From the NCBI RefSeq assembly GCF_036588685.1, contig NW_026963296.1, positions 1,550,001 through 1,614,000 of the forward strand: a DNA stretch of 64,000 nt. The letters run 5' to 3'. The notes below the pieces were generated by a model, which saw nothing but the letters and a program-made list of their open reading frames with translations, had not been told where the DNA came from and made no database searches. Origin of the DNA: Mytilus trossulus (Eukaryota; Mollusca; Bivalvia; Mytilida; Mytilidae). A program made the translations under genes and the position numbers. Below are positions 19,831-29,420 of this stretch, in pieces; within the stretch, counting starts at the first letter, position 1, and the number at the start of each line of letters is the position of its first letter.

Positions 19831-20189
19831 CTGAACTGACCTAATCGCAAACTATTACATGTAAAATAAGACAAATTTGCAAAATCAATAGACCATGACT
19901 TAGGGAGCGGGGTCAAACATCTCAATGGAAATGAGATATACTAATACTTTTACAACTGCTTATCAAATTTTATAGATCTACCAATAGTGGTTCCACATAA
20001 ACTGACATAATCACAATATAATACATGTAAACCAAGCAAAAGTGTCAAATTCATAGACCATGAATGAGGTTACAGAGCCAAATAATCGCCTACTAGACCT
20101 AATCACAAACTAATACATTGTGACGCCGCCGCCGTAGTCATCACCAACGCCGGAAACATCACACCTATTTCTCGCTTTTTGACTCTGTC

Positions 20190-20800
20190 AAGCCAAACAA
20201 AAACCATTTGTTGGCATGATACCGTAGAGGTTCTTCTCATATATTTTATGATGGTATGATACTAAACCCATAACGAGAGGGAATGTGCTTGATAATTATA
20301 TGATAAAGACAAAACTGTGAAATCAGTTAAATTGGGGTCTGTAGCTGGCATGTTAATAACTGGTAGAAGTCCTTTGTATATTTATGTATCATTGTCATTC
20401 TATTTAGTTTCTTTTGTTACCTATTCTGACATCGGACTCGGAGTTCTTTAAACAGATTTCAACTGTGCGTATTGCTGTGTGTTTGTTTATATTAGCTAGA
20501 TGTATGGGGGAGGCTTGAGATTAAAAATAATATGATAAACCACGCCGCATTTTTGTGCCTGTCCCAATTCAAGATCTTCTGGCCTTTTTGAGTAATTTTA
20601 GTTTATTTATATATTTCGGAGTTTAGTATGCCTTCCATCATCACTGAACTAGTACACAGTTTTGTATAGGGCCAACTAAGGCACGCCTCCGGGGCGGGAT
20701 TTTCTTGCTGTATCGAAGAACCACTGGTGGCCTTTGGCTGTTTTGTGCTCTGTTGTCTCTTTTACACATTCCCGATTTCCGTTGTTAATTTATTCTTATA
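20190..20800 (+). repeat. Long dispersed repeat, family G (about 600 bp)
   Basis: Runs from 'tggcatgataccgtag' through 'gtatgatactaaacc', 'gacatcggactcggagttct', 'gccgcatttttgtgcctgtc', 'cactgaactagtac' and 'aaggcacgcctccgg' to 'tgttgtctcttttacacatt'. The copy at 54,986-55,730 is nearly full length. Reverse partial copies are at 27,255-27,540 and 31,505-31,755. I recognise the family as mussel-typical. The SINE at 41,432-41,872 ends in the same 3' tail. Confidence 0.7.
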
Positions 20801-21420
20801 CCATAAAAGATTAAGAATCTTTAATGTAAGAAAATATAAAGAAAGCATGAAACCATTCGGTATTCTAAGATTAGACATGAAGCAAATTCCTAATGGATAG
20901 GCATGCAGACACGTGTTTGTCACAAAATACATCAAGGAACAAGAATGTGTTCCCAGTACACGGATTCCCCGTTCGCACTATCCTTTTCTATGTTCAGTGG
21001 ACCGTGAAACTGGGGGGTCAGAACTCTAATTTGACATTAAAATTAGAAAGATCTAATCATAAGTAACATGTATACTAAAATTCAGGTTGATTGGACTTCA
21101 ACTTCATCAAAAACTACCTCGACCAAAAACTTTAACCTGAAACTGGACAGACGAATGAACGAACGGAAGAACGGACGCACAGACCAGAATACATAATGCC
21201 CCTCTACTATCGTAGGTGGGGCATAAAAATAAACAAACTTGCAATAACAAAACTTACTAAGTACTCATATGATTTATATGCCTTATATTTTTAAATTGAA
21301 TGACTTATAATTAGTAAATAAAACGTTGACGAAAGTTATAGAGTTACACAAATTGTCAAATGACAAAACGAGTTAAATGTTTTCAACTTATTCCTATCAC
21401 AATATTTACTCTTACATTAG
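20801..21420. other. Left flank of the Ngaro-like element; no gene
   Basis: Includes 'ggacagacgaatgaacgaacgg' and 'gtaggtggggcataaa', phrases that I associate with bivalve dispersed repeats. No reading frame of interest. Confidence 0.45.
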
Positions 21421-21562
21421 TTATATTTCTTTTCGTTTTGAGATTTCTTTCTATTTCTGTCGCGGAATACTGAGTAATTCGGTTTTCGGACTTTATATAC
21501 TGTTTTACGCGCCCTTTTCATTTCATCGAGATTTCACACACCAAACGTGTTCGACAACTTTA
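21421..21562 (+). repeat. Split direct repeat A1 (promoter-bearing end)
   Basis: 142 bp, differing from A2 only at one base near position 21 (A against G). It contains TTATATA at 21,493-21,499 and then a pyrimidine-rich stretch, so the element's promoter probably lies here, with the gag-like ATG eight bases after the repeat ends. Confidence 0.93.
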
Positions 21563-21569
21563 GTTCAAC

Positions 21570-21992
21570 ATGAGTGACGAGGAAGACCCACGCGATGTTA
21601 CTTACCGAGATAGTGAACCGCCAAATCAAACAGACCCAGGTAATCATGTAGCATTTTCACATGAAGACGCCCTTTCTTTGTTTTCCCGTCAATTAGATAC
21701 CGCTTTAGTTAGACACAAGAAAGAACTTTTCGCACAAATTGACTTAAAGATTGGCAATAGTTCCCTGGAAAAGAGTTCTCGTTTACCATCAATCGCTCCA
21801 AAGTTTAAATTCGAGGGCAATGGAAGGCAGCCCGAGTTCAATACTGCTCGTATTAACGAACTTAGCAGAGCGACAGATTTTCTAGAGCGTGGTTCCGTCG
21901 GTGCAGCAGTTAAAGCTTTGGAGCAAGCAGAAGCAGCTTTAAAGGAAAGGAACAAGCTACTCCACATTGCCGACAAATATGGTTGGGATTGA
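21570..21992 (+). CDS. Gag-like protein of the Ngaro-like element (C-terminally cut)
   Basis: 140 residues. An acidic start (MSDEEDPRD) is followed by the conserved block PKFKFEGNGRQPEFN (about 77-91), then a helical region (ATDFLERGSVGAAVKALEQA) and ERNKLLHIADK. In related elements the frame continues well beyond this IADK motif. Here it ends after three more residues, where the sequence jumps to the middle of the RT. I infer an internal deletion covering the gag C terminus and the RT N terminus. It overlaps the RT frame by 26 bp in a different phase. Confidence 0.8.
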   Translation: MSDEEDPRDVTYRDSEPPNQTDPGNHVAFSHEDALSLFSRQLDTALVRHKKELFAQIDLKIGNSSLEKSSRLPSIAPKFKFEGNGRQPEFNTARINELSRATDFLERGSVGAAVKALEQAEAALKERNKLLHIADKYGWD

Positions 21993-23496
21993 ATGCAAAG
22001 ATCACTTTCCTTTTGTTATCAATCCACTAACCGTATCAGTTCACGCCTCAGGTAAAGAAAGGTTGATCTTAGATTTAAGGCACGTCAATCTATTTATAGA
22101 AAAAAGGAAATTTAAGTTTGAGGGTGTAGCGGAGGCTTTACAATACACAATTAAAGACGGATACATGCTTAAATTTGATTTAACTAGCGGGAATCATCAC
22201 GTGAGTGTTCACAAAGACCATCAGACATATTTGGGATTTTCCTGGAAATTTCAGAACACAACTAAATACTTTAAATTTTCAGCTCTCCCATTTGGGTTAT
22301 CTACAGCAGCACATGTGTTTTCAAAAGTTTTACGTCCTGTCGTCAAGCATTGGCGCTCGCAGGGTCTTAGAGTTGTTTTATACCTTGATGATGGTTGGGG
22401 TGTAGAGTCAAATGCACAATCTTGTAAAGTTTTATCTAATACCATGCAGTTAGATCTTAAATCCGCAGGTTTTTTCGTTAACCAAGAAAAAAGCGTTTGG
22501 GAGCCTACTCAAAAATTAACTTGGCTGGGTTTTGAATGGGATTTGCACAATTCAACTTTGGATCTTCCTATAGATAAAATTGTTCGTTTTAAAAAAGACA
22601 TAAATAAGCTTTCCTGTAATTCGCTGTCAGCAAGACAGTTAGCCAGAATTACAGGGAAAATTATTTCTTTCATGCCTAGTTTAGGTAACATTTGTAGGAT
22701 CATGAGTAGAAATATAATGATGTTAGTTGCTACTTCTCGTTTTTGGGAAGAAAGAATAATTTTAACATATAAAGCACAGCAGGAAATCAATTTTTGGTTG
22801 AATAATTGTCATAATTTACCTAGAAAAAATCTATTCCAACAAACATACCTACCCGACAGAATAGTGTATACAGACGCTAGCAGTTATGCATGTGCTGGTT
22901 TTATAGTAGAGACAGTTCATCAAGTAGTTCACAAGATGTGGTCTAATATTGAAGCATCTAAAAGTTCGACTTATAGAGAATTAAAGGCCGTCTTTATTAC
23001 TTTATCTTCTTTGGTTCAATGTTTCAGCAATCGTTTAGTTAAACTTTACACTGATAATCAGAACGTAGTAAGAATTATAAAGGCAGGAAGCATGAACTCT
23101 GAATTACAAGATATTGCAATTGAAATTTTTAATTTTTGTTTAAAATTCAGCATTTCTCTAGAAGTAGAATGGATACCTAGAAATCAAAATCAAATTGCTG
23201 ACACTTACAAATTTTTTTTTGACTTCGTTGATTGGTTTGTATCCGATTTATATTTTAATTATTTTAATAAAGCGTGGGGCCCATACACGTGCGATCTATT
23301 TGCAGACAGCAATAACCGAAAGTTGGAAAAAATCCATTCTCCTTATTGGTGCCCCGGGACCAGTGGAGTAGACGCTTTCGCACAAAATTGGTCAAAATTT
23401 AACTGTTGGATTGTACCACCTGTAAAATTAATTAGTAGGTCAATTTCACATCTGTTTACCTGTAAAGGTCAAGGCACTTTAGTCATACCGAAATGA
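21967..23496 (+). CDS. Reverse transcriptase - RNase H of the Ngaro-like element (truncated)
   Basis: 509 residues as it stands. RT motifs: LILDLRHVN (33-41), FDLTSGNHH with Asp71, ALPFGLS (106-112), the active site YLDD (139-142) and WLGFEWD (186-192). RNase H: YTDAS with Asp303, Glu338, YTDNQ with Asp363 and NQIAD with Asp412. The C-terminal part PYTCDLFAD ... SGVDAFAQ.W ... GTLVIP is typical of DIRS-group polyproteins. The ATG at 21,967 is only the first one available; the true N terminus seems deleted. The TGA at 23,494-23,496 stands where the family has a Trp codon, and the frame stays open after it to 23,685, so it is a nonsense change. Confidence 0.88.
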   Translation: MPTNMVGIECKDHFPFVINPLTVSVHASGKERLILDLRHVNLFIEKRKFKFEGVAEALQYTIKDGYMLKFDLTSGNHHVSVHKDHQTYLGFSWKFQNTTKYFKFSALPFGLSTAAHVFSKVLRPVVKHWRSQGLRVVLYLDDGWGVESNAQSCKVLSNTMQLDLKSAGFFVNQEKSVWEPTQKLTWLGFEWDLHNSTLDLPIDKIVRFKKDINKLSCNSLSARQLARITGKIISFMPSLGNICRIMSRNIMMLVATSRFWEERIILTYKAQQEINFWLNNCHNLPRKNLFQQTYLPDRIVYTDASSYACAGFIVETVHQVVHKMWSNIEASKSSTYRELKAVFITLSSLVQCFSNRLVKLYTDNQNVVRIIKAGSMNSELQDIAIEIFNFCLKFSISLEVEWIPRNQNQIADTYKFFFDFVDWFVSDLYFNYFNKAWGPYTCDLFADSNNRKLEKIHSPYWCPGTSGVDAFAQNWSKFNCWIVPPVKLISRSISHLFTCKGQGTLVIPK

Positions 23497-23699
23497 ACAT
23501 CGTCACCTTTTTGGCCTTTATTGTGGTCATTTAATGATCAAAAATTTAAATACCTCGTGAAAGATGTAATCGAGTACGCAAAGCCCAAGAAGTTTTTTCA
23601 TAAAGGCTCTGATGTTAACAGTATTTTCGTTGCTGAGAAATTATCATTTAATATTCTCGTTTTGAGGTTAGATTTCAGAAGCTGACGGCAATTATAAAC

Positions 23700-23935
23700 T
23701 AGTATTAATTTTCCCGTGATGGGAGTTATTTCAGTCATTGTAATAACCCGTGATGGGTATTGATATTCTTAACCTGTTATGGGTGTTTATAACTGAATTT
23801 ATTATTTCCTGTGATGGGATTTTGTTGAAGTTCCCGTGATGGGATTTTGTTTATGTTCCCGTGATGGGATTTCGTTTATTTCCCGTGATGGGACTATCTC
23901 TACTGTGATGAAATTTGTCAATTCCGTGACGGAGA
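23700..23935 (+). repeat. Degenerate 'TCCCGTGATGGGA' iterated motif between RNase H and recombinase
   Basis: About nine copies of a 13-nt motif, each a small dyad (TCCC.....GGGA), at irregular spacing of about 24-36 nt: near 23,713, 23,747, 23,770, 23,807, 23,832, 23,857, 23,881, 23,903 and 23,922. The later ones are separated by 'ttttgttta.g' spacers of constant length, the earlier ones are more divergent. Non-coding in the recombinase frame, and possibly a binding or structural region of the element's RNA or DNA. Confidence 0.7.
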
Positions 23936-23977
23936 CCCTTACAAGATACGATACTTGGCGTAATATAAGTCTTTTTT

Positions 23978-24004
23978 TTTTTTTAATTGCTTTCTTTTCC
24001 TTTC
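23978..24004 (+). promoter_or_regulatory. Candidate 3' splice site before the recombinase frame
   Basis: A run of T followed by 'tgctttcttttcctttcag' then GTTCGG. A long pyrimidine tract ending in CAG is a strong acceptor. It precedes the recognisable recombinase sequence and would allow expression of the recombinase from a spliced RNA. No donor has been assigned. Confidence 0.35.
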
Positions 24005-25017
24005 AGGTTCGGTTTAATTTTTCTCACTGGAATGATCTGAATTCTTTTGAAAATCCCTGTTTACGCAACCTCGCTGATAAACTACCCCGTATTGTTATGT
24101 CCAGCAAAAGTAAAAACACTATTAAAGTTTATGATTACGCTTTTAAAAAATTTAACATTTGGTGTACAAATTATGACTTATGTGCGTTACCATCGTCAGT
24201 TTCTAACATTGCACTCTATTGATCATATTTAATTCAGTTGGAAGTATCTTCTTCAGTTTTACAAAATGCTTATTACGCAATTAAATGGGAACATGAGCTT
24301 AACTTGTACAATTCAGTGTTTTCTGAAGCATTTTTGCAGTTGATTTTAGAAGGAGGAACCAGAATTTTATCAAAGCCCGTTAATAAAAAAGAACCAATTA
24401 CAGCTGAAATTTTACGAAAAGTTTTCGATAATTATGAAGATTTGAATAACATTGAGAATTTAAGAATATCTTGTTTGATGCTGTTGGGATACGCCGGTTT
24501 TATGCGTTTCAGCGAACTTGCAAATATTAAAGCATCAAATTTAACTTTTCAGAAATCTCATCTTGAAATTATGATAGACAGTAGTAAAACTGATGTGTAT
24601 AGACAGGGTAACACTATTTGTATTGCTAGAACTAACACGGACTTGTGTCCAGTGACAACGTTAGAGAGATATTTAAAATTAACAAATATTTCTGTGATTT
24701 CCAGCGAATATGTATTTAGAGCAATTACATTCTTAAAAAGTAAAAACAGTTACGCGTTATGCAAAATTAACAAACCTATATCATACACTAGAGCAAGAGA
24801 GCTACTTTTAGATGCTTTGCGTCAAGCAGGTTTTGATAAAAGTAAATTTGGCCTTCATAGTTTGAGAAGTGGAGGTGTGACACAGGCAGCTCATAATAGA
24901 ATACCAGAAAGATTATTAAAAGCACACGGTCGATGGAAGTCAGATCTTTCAAAAGACGGTTACATAAAAGAAAATTTATATAACAGGTTATCTGTTACCA
25001 ATAATTTGAATTTGTAA
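24005..25017 (+). CDS. Tyrosine recombinase of the Ngaro-like element (one in-frame stop)
   Basis: The N-terminal, core-binding part (24,005-24,219) has SKSKNTIKVYDYAFKKFNIW, then TGA at 24,220-24,222 interrupts the frame, which continues to 25,017 in the same phase. The catalytic part from 24,238 shows Arg in GFMRFSEL (residue 90 counted from 24,238), a Lys in SSKTD, HSLR (His207, Arg210), AHGRW (His230, Trp233) and the nucleophile Tyr in DGYI (242). So the full R-H-R-H/W-Y set is visible. The stop is a single-codon change in an otherwise open frame. The first ATG upstream of it in this frame is at 23,836, inside the motif array, so the real start is unclear and may depend on splicing. Confidence 0.88.
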
Positions 25018-25074
25018 ATTGTCATTTTTGTACTTTATTTATACTAATCTACACACATTTCCTTTGTTTTGTCG

Positions 25075-25176
25075 AACTGTTTGGTGTGTACCTCCTGCCA
25101 TATTAGTCTTTGTTGTTTCTTTATATAGAATGAGAAATAATTTATGTTCGGACGAGCATAGCGAGGTAGAACATAA
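25075..25176 (+). repeat. Split direct repeat B1
   Basis: 102 bp, identical to B2. It directly abuts A2, so the B1/A2 junction (ACATAA/TTATAT) has the form expected for the circular intermediate of these elements. Confidence 0.93.
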
Positions 25177-25318
25177 TTATATTTCTTTTCGTTTTGGGAT
25201 TTCTTTCTATTTCTGTCGCGGAATACTGAGTAATTCGGTTTTCGGACTTTATATACTGTTTTACGCGCCCTTTTCATTTCATCGAGATTTCACACACCAA
25301 ACGTGTTCGACAACTTTA
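25177..25318 (+). repeat. Split direct repeat A2
   Basis: 142 bp, one mismatch to A1. The 100-residue open frame across B1/A2 is a by-product of these repeats. Confidence 0.93.
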
Positions 25319-25498
25319 TAACATTTAGATTGTAATATTATGCTTTGTATAAATCCTAATTCTTTGTATTTTCTTTTTGTAGATATTAGCATGATCACGG
25401 CTGAGATGACTTATATATAGATAATATAATGACGCATGATGTATGGACTTTAATATTTGATTGCACGGGATACATGTATTTTGAAAATGTTATATTAA

Positions 25499-25600
25499 AA
25501 CTGTTTGGTGTGTACCTCCTGCCATATTAGTCTTTGTTGTTTCTTTATATAGAATGAGAAATAATTTATGTTCGGACGAGCATAGCGAGGTAGAACATAA
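25499..25600 (+). repeat. Split direct repeat B2 (right end)
   Basis: 102 bp, identical to B1, ending 'gaggtagaacataa'; the next bases 'caacacatt' are flank. Between A2 and B2 lie 180 bp unique to the element. Confidence 0.93.
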
Positions 25601-26560
25601 CAACACATTACCAACACGGGGGCTGCCACGTGTAGAGCAGGGTCGATTTTGTTTATCCTTCTAGAGCATCCAAGATACCTATTAACATGTTTAGGTTTCG
25701 CGTTGCTCTGTCAGTGGTTTTTATTATTTTTTTGAGATTCTTGTTCGTCTTTTTTTTCGTTGTTTTGTCATGGCTTTAACAATTTGTTTTTGTGTTCAGA
25801 GTTTGAAAGTTTCTTTGGTCCCTTTATGGAAACACACTTATACCAGATGCATCGATTGTATAAAGACAATAGTAGTATACCACTGTTCGAATTTCATAAA
25901 TTGATTGAGAAAAAAAATCCGGATTACAAACTAAAACTGAGGGAAACGCATATAAGAGGAGAACTACGACATAACAGAAACACAACATTTAAATGTAATA
26001 CACACAGAAACAAACTATAATATAACAATGGTCATTTTCCTGACTTGGTACAGGACACTTTAATAATAATGGTGGATTGAACCGGTTTTTGTGACATGCC
26101 AAACCTCCCGCTTTTATGGCCATGTTAAATATAACATTAAAATGACAACGATACATGATAGGACAACAATACAAATAAATGGGACAACATATAGGGCAGA
26201 GAAATACACATCAGTCACATTTTCGATTACATGTGATCGTCATTCAATCGATTATAAAACGATTTCACAGATAATATCAGATATGTTCGTTCCTTATGTC
26301 GTAACTACAATATCCTTCCTTTTCACGAAAATGACGTACAGAATAAGACTAATTACCGGGTTTGTAACAGCATAAGCAATACAACGGAGCCACATGGGGA
26401 GCAGGATCTGCTTACCATTCCGGAGCACCTGCTATCATCCGAAGTTTTTTTGCAGGGTTTGAGCTGCATAGTCTTTAGTTGTCTATGCTGTGTCTTGTGT
26501 ACTATTATATCTTTCGCCCATCTTTTACAGCAAAAGTTATGATGTAATCATCGATTACTT
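25601..26560. repeat. Repeat-derived stretch right of the element (families F, C, E)
   Basis: About 25,735-26,000 matches in reverse the 'aacccggatttg ... ggtatactactgttgcc' family, about 26,030-26,115 is 'cctgacttggtacagg', and about 26,395-26,540 is 'ggatctgcttaccattccgg'. The 86- and 94-residue frames in this stretch cover these repeats, so I do not call them genes. Confidence 0.55.
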
Positions 26561-27250
26561 TTTTATTACATTTCTGATACTTTACTAAATAAATTCATCA
26601 TAGATACTAAAATAGTTTGATGAAAAATAAACCTATTTCAAATGAAATATGCACGCGTTCATCACTTAATAGTAAACAGATAAAACAGAATGTCTTAATA
26701 AGGTTTTAGATAATCAAATGCCTTATTCTATCTTTTTCTCAAATTGCAGAAACCAGATCTTAAACCAAAGTTTGCTGTGTATACACCTTTTAACACAATT
26801 AACATTACTGTCTTAATGCCAGTAATAATTCAAAGACCTTTTATTCTACATGTAGAAAATGGTACATTAACCCTGGTTTTAAATAAATCTCCCTCATTGT
26901 GTGACAGTCGCATCAAATTCCATTATTTTGAGAACGATATGTGAACAAAACAAACAGACAAAATGGGTACATATAATTTAGAATGGAGCAAGACAATTCT
27001 CTTAACTAATCAAAGACTTCCTATCAATTCGATGCCAACCTTGTTTTGATTTTAATTACAATGAATTATGTCAAATTAAGAGGATGATTCATTAATTTTG
27101 TAATTTTATAGAAATTACATTTTTTTTCAAATCAGTTAAAATTGTTAATTATTCTAATTTTTATATATTCTTTTAGAAGAAACATTCAACATTGAAAAGT
27201 ATATTCGAATATATCTGTTGAAAATATGTAAATAGAAAATACGTAACGTA
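26561..27250. other. No gene seen
   Basis: AT-rich. A short family C block ('attctacatgtagaaaatgg') is at about 26,840-26,900 and accounts for the 66-residue frame there. Confidence 0.45.
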
Positions 27251-27254
27251 AATA

Positions 27255-27545
27255 AGAATGAGAATGGAAACGGGGAATGCGCCAAAGGGACAACTACCCA
27301 TTTAAAGCAGGAAACAGCCGACAGTCTTCAACATAGCGTGAAAATCCTGCACCCGAAGGCTTTCGTCAGCTAGCCACTAAAAAATATGTGTACTAGTTCA
27401 GTGATGATGGACGTCATAATAAACTCCAAAATATATAAAAGAACTAAAACTAAAATCATACAAGACTAACAAAGGCCAGAGGTGCCTGACTTTAAACAGG
27501 CGCAGAAATGCGACGGGGTTAAACATGTTTAGTAGGATCTCAACC
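27255..27545 (-). repeat. Dispersed repeat, family G, reverse copy
   Basis: Starts 'gagaatggaaacggggaatg', the inverse of the tail of the 54,986-55,730 copy, and continues through 'gcacccgaaggctttcgtcag', 'tagttcagtgatgatggacg' and 'gcagaaatgcgacggggtta'. Confidence 0.7.
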
Positions 27546-27814
27546 CTGTATTAAAAAAAGTTTCAAAAGTCATCAATCTATTGAGAGAAAAAACAATCTG
27601 GGTTACAAAAAAAAACACGAGAGAAACATCGTAAGATAAAACTTAATAAACGATGGATTACTGCATAACAAATGAGGGAAAAGTATACAGGTCAACTTTT
27701 AAATATGAACGTTTTATATGTATAATGTAAGTTGATGTAACTCATGCTCAACAGAGTCATGTAATATTTTACGGTTTTTTTTATGTTTAAGTAAATTAAT
27801 ATATATGATTGTGG

Positions 27815-28110
27815 TATTGCTGATAGGTGACATAGATATTTGAGGGTAAAAAAAATCTAACACCATTTTAGAACAAAGTTGTTTAAAATTCAATCGTTCA
27901 TCGAAAAAATATGATGGATGCAACTAAATGAAGTATTTGATGGTCAGAAAAGCTGGCACCATGTTGTAAAAAAACTGTTTTAAAATTCAATCATTTATGA
28001 AAAGGGAGTATGATGAATGCATATGATAATGGATGTTAAAAAACATCTAACGGTCAGAAATTGTGACACCATTTGAACGAACTAATGACACATCAAAAAC
28101 AAAATATGAT
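27815..28110 (+). repeat. Upstream tandem module of the CAP relic (copy 3)
   Basis: Begins 'gataggtgacatagatattt', then units with 'caccatttta', 'attcaatcgttcatcg' and 'gaagtatttgatggtcag'. Same order as in the other two copies, which shows that the relic arose by duplication of genomic DNA including the promoter. Confidence 0.7.
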
Positions 28111-28178
28111 TAACTATGGTACTTGAAATTTTTATGACCCACGTAATCGTTGCACGTGTTACCTTACCTTAGTTAAAC

Positions 28179-28223
28179 TATAAATAAGAACAACGAAACA
28201 CAGTAAATATTCACAGGTCCTAT
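28179..28223 (+). promoter_or_regulatory. TATA box and initiator-like block, CAP copy 3
   Basis: TATAAATA at 28,179-28,186 and ATTCACAGGTCCTAT at 28,209-28,223, followed by 'tgtatcttatagcgc' as in copy 1. The promoter core looks intact although the gene behind it is not. Confidence 0.6.
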
Positions 28224-28267
28224 TGTATCTTATAGCGCATGTACTGTAGCTTGCAGATTTCAACAAA

Positions 28268-28423
28268 ATGTTTAAGGATCAGTTTGTTTTTGCTTGCTTG
28301 TGTTTGGTTGCTGTTTATGTCAGAGTACCCATGGCGGAAGAGTTATCGCAAAAACAAAAATATCTTATTGTATCTATGCATAATAAGATACGTAGCGAAG
28401 CTAGCCAAACAATTCCAAACTTG
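28268..28423 (+). pseudogene. CAP relic: first exon only, donor destroyed
   Basis: 52 codons: signal peptide (FVFACLCLVAVYV), then AEELSQKQK, IVSMHNKIRSEAS and IPNL. It lacks four codons relative to the plus gene in the SPAANPA region. The donor is ATAAGT instead of GTAAGT, and the frame stops at 28,444 soon after. I found no matching exons 2-5 downstream. Being a genomic copy with promoter and partial intron, it is a duplicated, not a processed, pseudogene. Confidence 0.85.
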
Positions 28424-28479
28424 ATAAGTAGCTTTAAATTTTAAATGAGTTTACGAAAAGACAGAATGGTAATATACAG

Positions 28480-29420
28480 TTATCAAAGGTACCAGGATTA
28501 TAATTTATTACGCCAGACGCGCGTTTCGTTTACATAAGACTCATCAGTGACGCTCATATCAAAATATTTATAAAGCCAAACTAGTACGAATGACAAAGCT
28601 TCATGATATCATTATATGTATTTCCATTCAGATAATTATTTCAGACGCGCTTTTTGTCATCACAAGAATCGCCAGTGACGCTCAAATTAAAAAAAAAACC
28701 TGATAGCCAAATTAATTATTTCTGATTTTTTTTATTTAATATAGGATTTCGATATATTTTTCTCTAAATGAACTTTATCTTATACTTAATAGAAAAATGA
28801 AATAAAAAAATGGGGTCACCGTTCATTTACGCTCACAATCTGCCTCCAAAAGAAGCATGCATTTTTGTTAATGTCCTTTTTTTCTGTTGAACTAATAGGA
28901 GAAATATTGGTAATATCAAAATTAAAAAAGAACTAAATTACAGAAATCCCTTAAGTTTTACAATTATTTAGTTTGTGTACAGCTTATTCGAAAACATTAA
29001 TAAAAAATATAGGTCACCGATGAGTTAAAAAAAGATATTTCAATTTTAATGCCAAAAAATTACATTTTTGCACCAAAGGGAGATAATTTGGAGCTTTTTC
29101 AATGATATCTACATTTTCAAAGTCAGTTGGGGCCAACACGAATTGACTTTTTGGAATGATTTTTGTGCAATATGATAAAGTAACAACTTGTTAAGGTAAT
29201 TGATAAAATTTGTAATGAAAAAATAAATCTTTATTTTTTTTCTGAAAATCTTATACCCGCGAGCCTCCTTAATGATGAACTCGTGATAGAAACCAGGTTT
29301 AACACTTAATATTTCAGACGCGCTTATTGTCATCACAAGAATCGCCAGTGACGCTCAAATTAAAAAAAAAACCTGATAGCCAAATTAATTATTTCTGATT
29401 TTTTAATTTCATCGACATTG
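28480..29420. repeat. Cluster of reverse family B repeats and an intron-1-type repeat
   Basis: Family B blocks at about 28,490-28,590, 28,640-28,700 and 29,310-29,395. The last two share a stretch of more than 80 bp almost exactly ('gtcatcacaagaatcgccag' onward to 'ttatttctgat'), so one is a recent duplicate. Between them (28,780-29,290) lies the inverse of a repeat also present in CAP intron 1. Confidence 0.6.

Larger units (their letters stand above)
21421..25600 (+). mobile_element. Ngaro/PAT-type tyrosine-recombinase retrotransposon
   Basis: A 4,180-bp element with gag-like frame, reverse transcriptase, RNase H and tyrosine recombinase, all on the plus strand, framed by split direct repeats A1 (21,421-21,562), B1 (25,075-25,176), A2 (25,177-25,318) and B2 (25,499-25,600). 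This order is diagnostic for Ngaro and PAT families, as opposed to DIRS1 with inverted ends or Copia/Gypsy LTRs. No methyltransferase domain and no integrase were seen, which favours Ngaro over PAT or DIRS1. Flanks are 'tacattag' and 'caacacat', with no target duplication, as expected for recombinase integration. The near-identity of the repeats points to a recent insertion. The coding part carries a gag/RT junction deletion, an in-frame TGA after the RNase H and another in the recombinase. Confidence 0.93.

Noticed and set aside
21689-21976. 95-residue minus-strand frame
   Set aside because: It lies antisense to the gag-like frame, which has a family-conserved motif.
22205-22790. Frames of 64-93 residues overlapping the RT
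   Set aside because: They are shadows of the RT frame, which carries YLDD and RNase H residues.
25019-25321. 100-residue frame at the end of the element
   Set aside because: It spans B1 and A2 and is partly repeated at 21,377-21,577; it is repeat DNA and not a gene.
21421-25600. LTR retrotransposon (Gypsy or Copia type)
   Set aside because: There is no protease or integrase, a tyrosine recombinase is present, and the repeats are split A-B, not simple LTRs.
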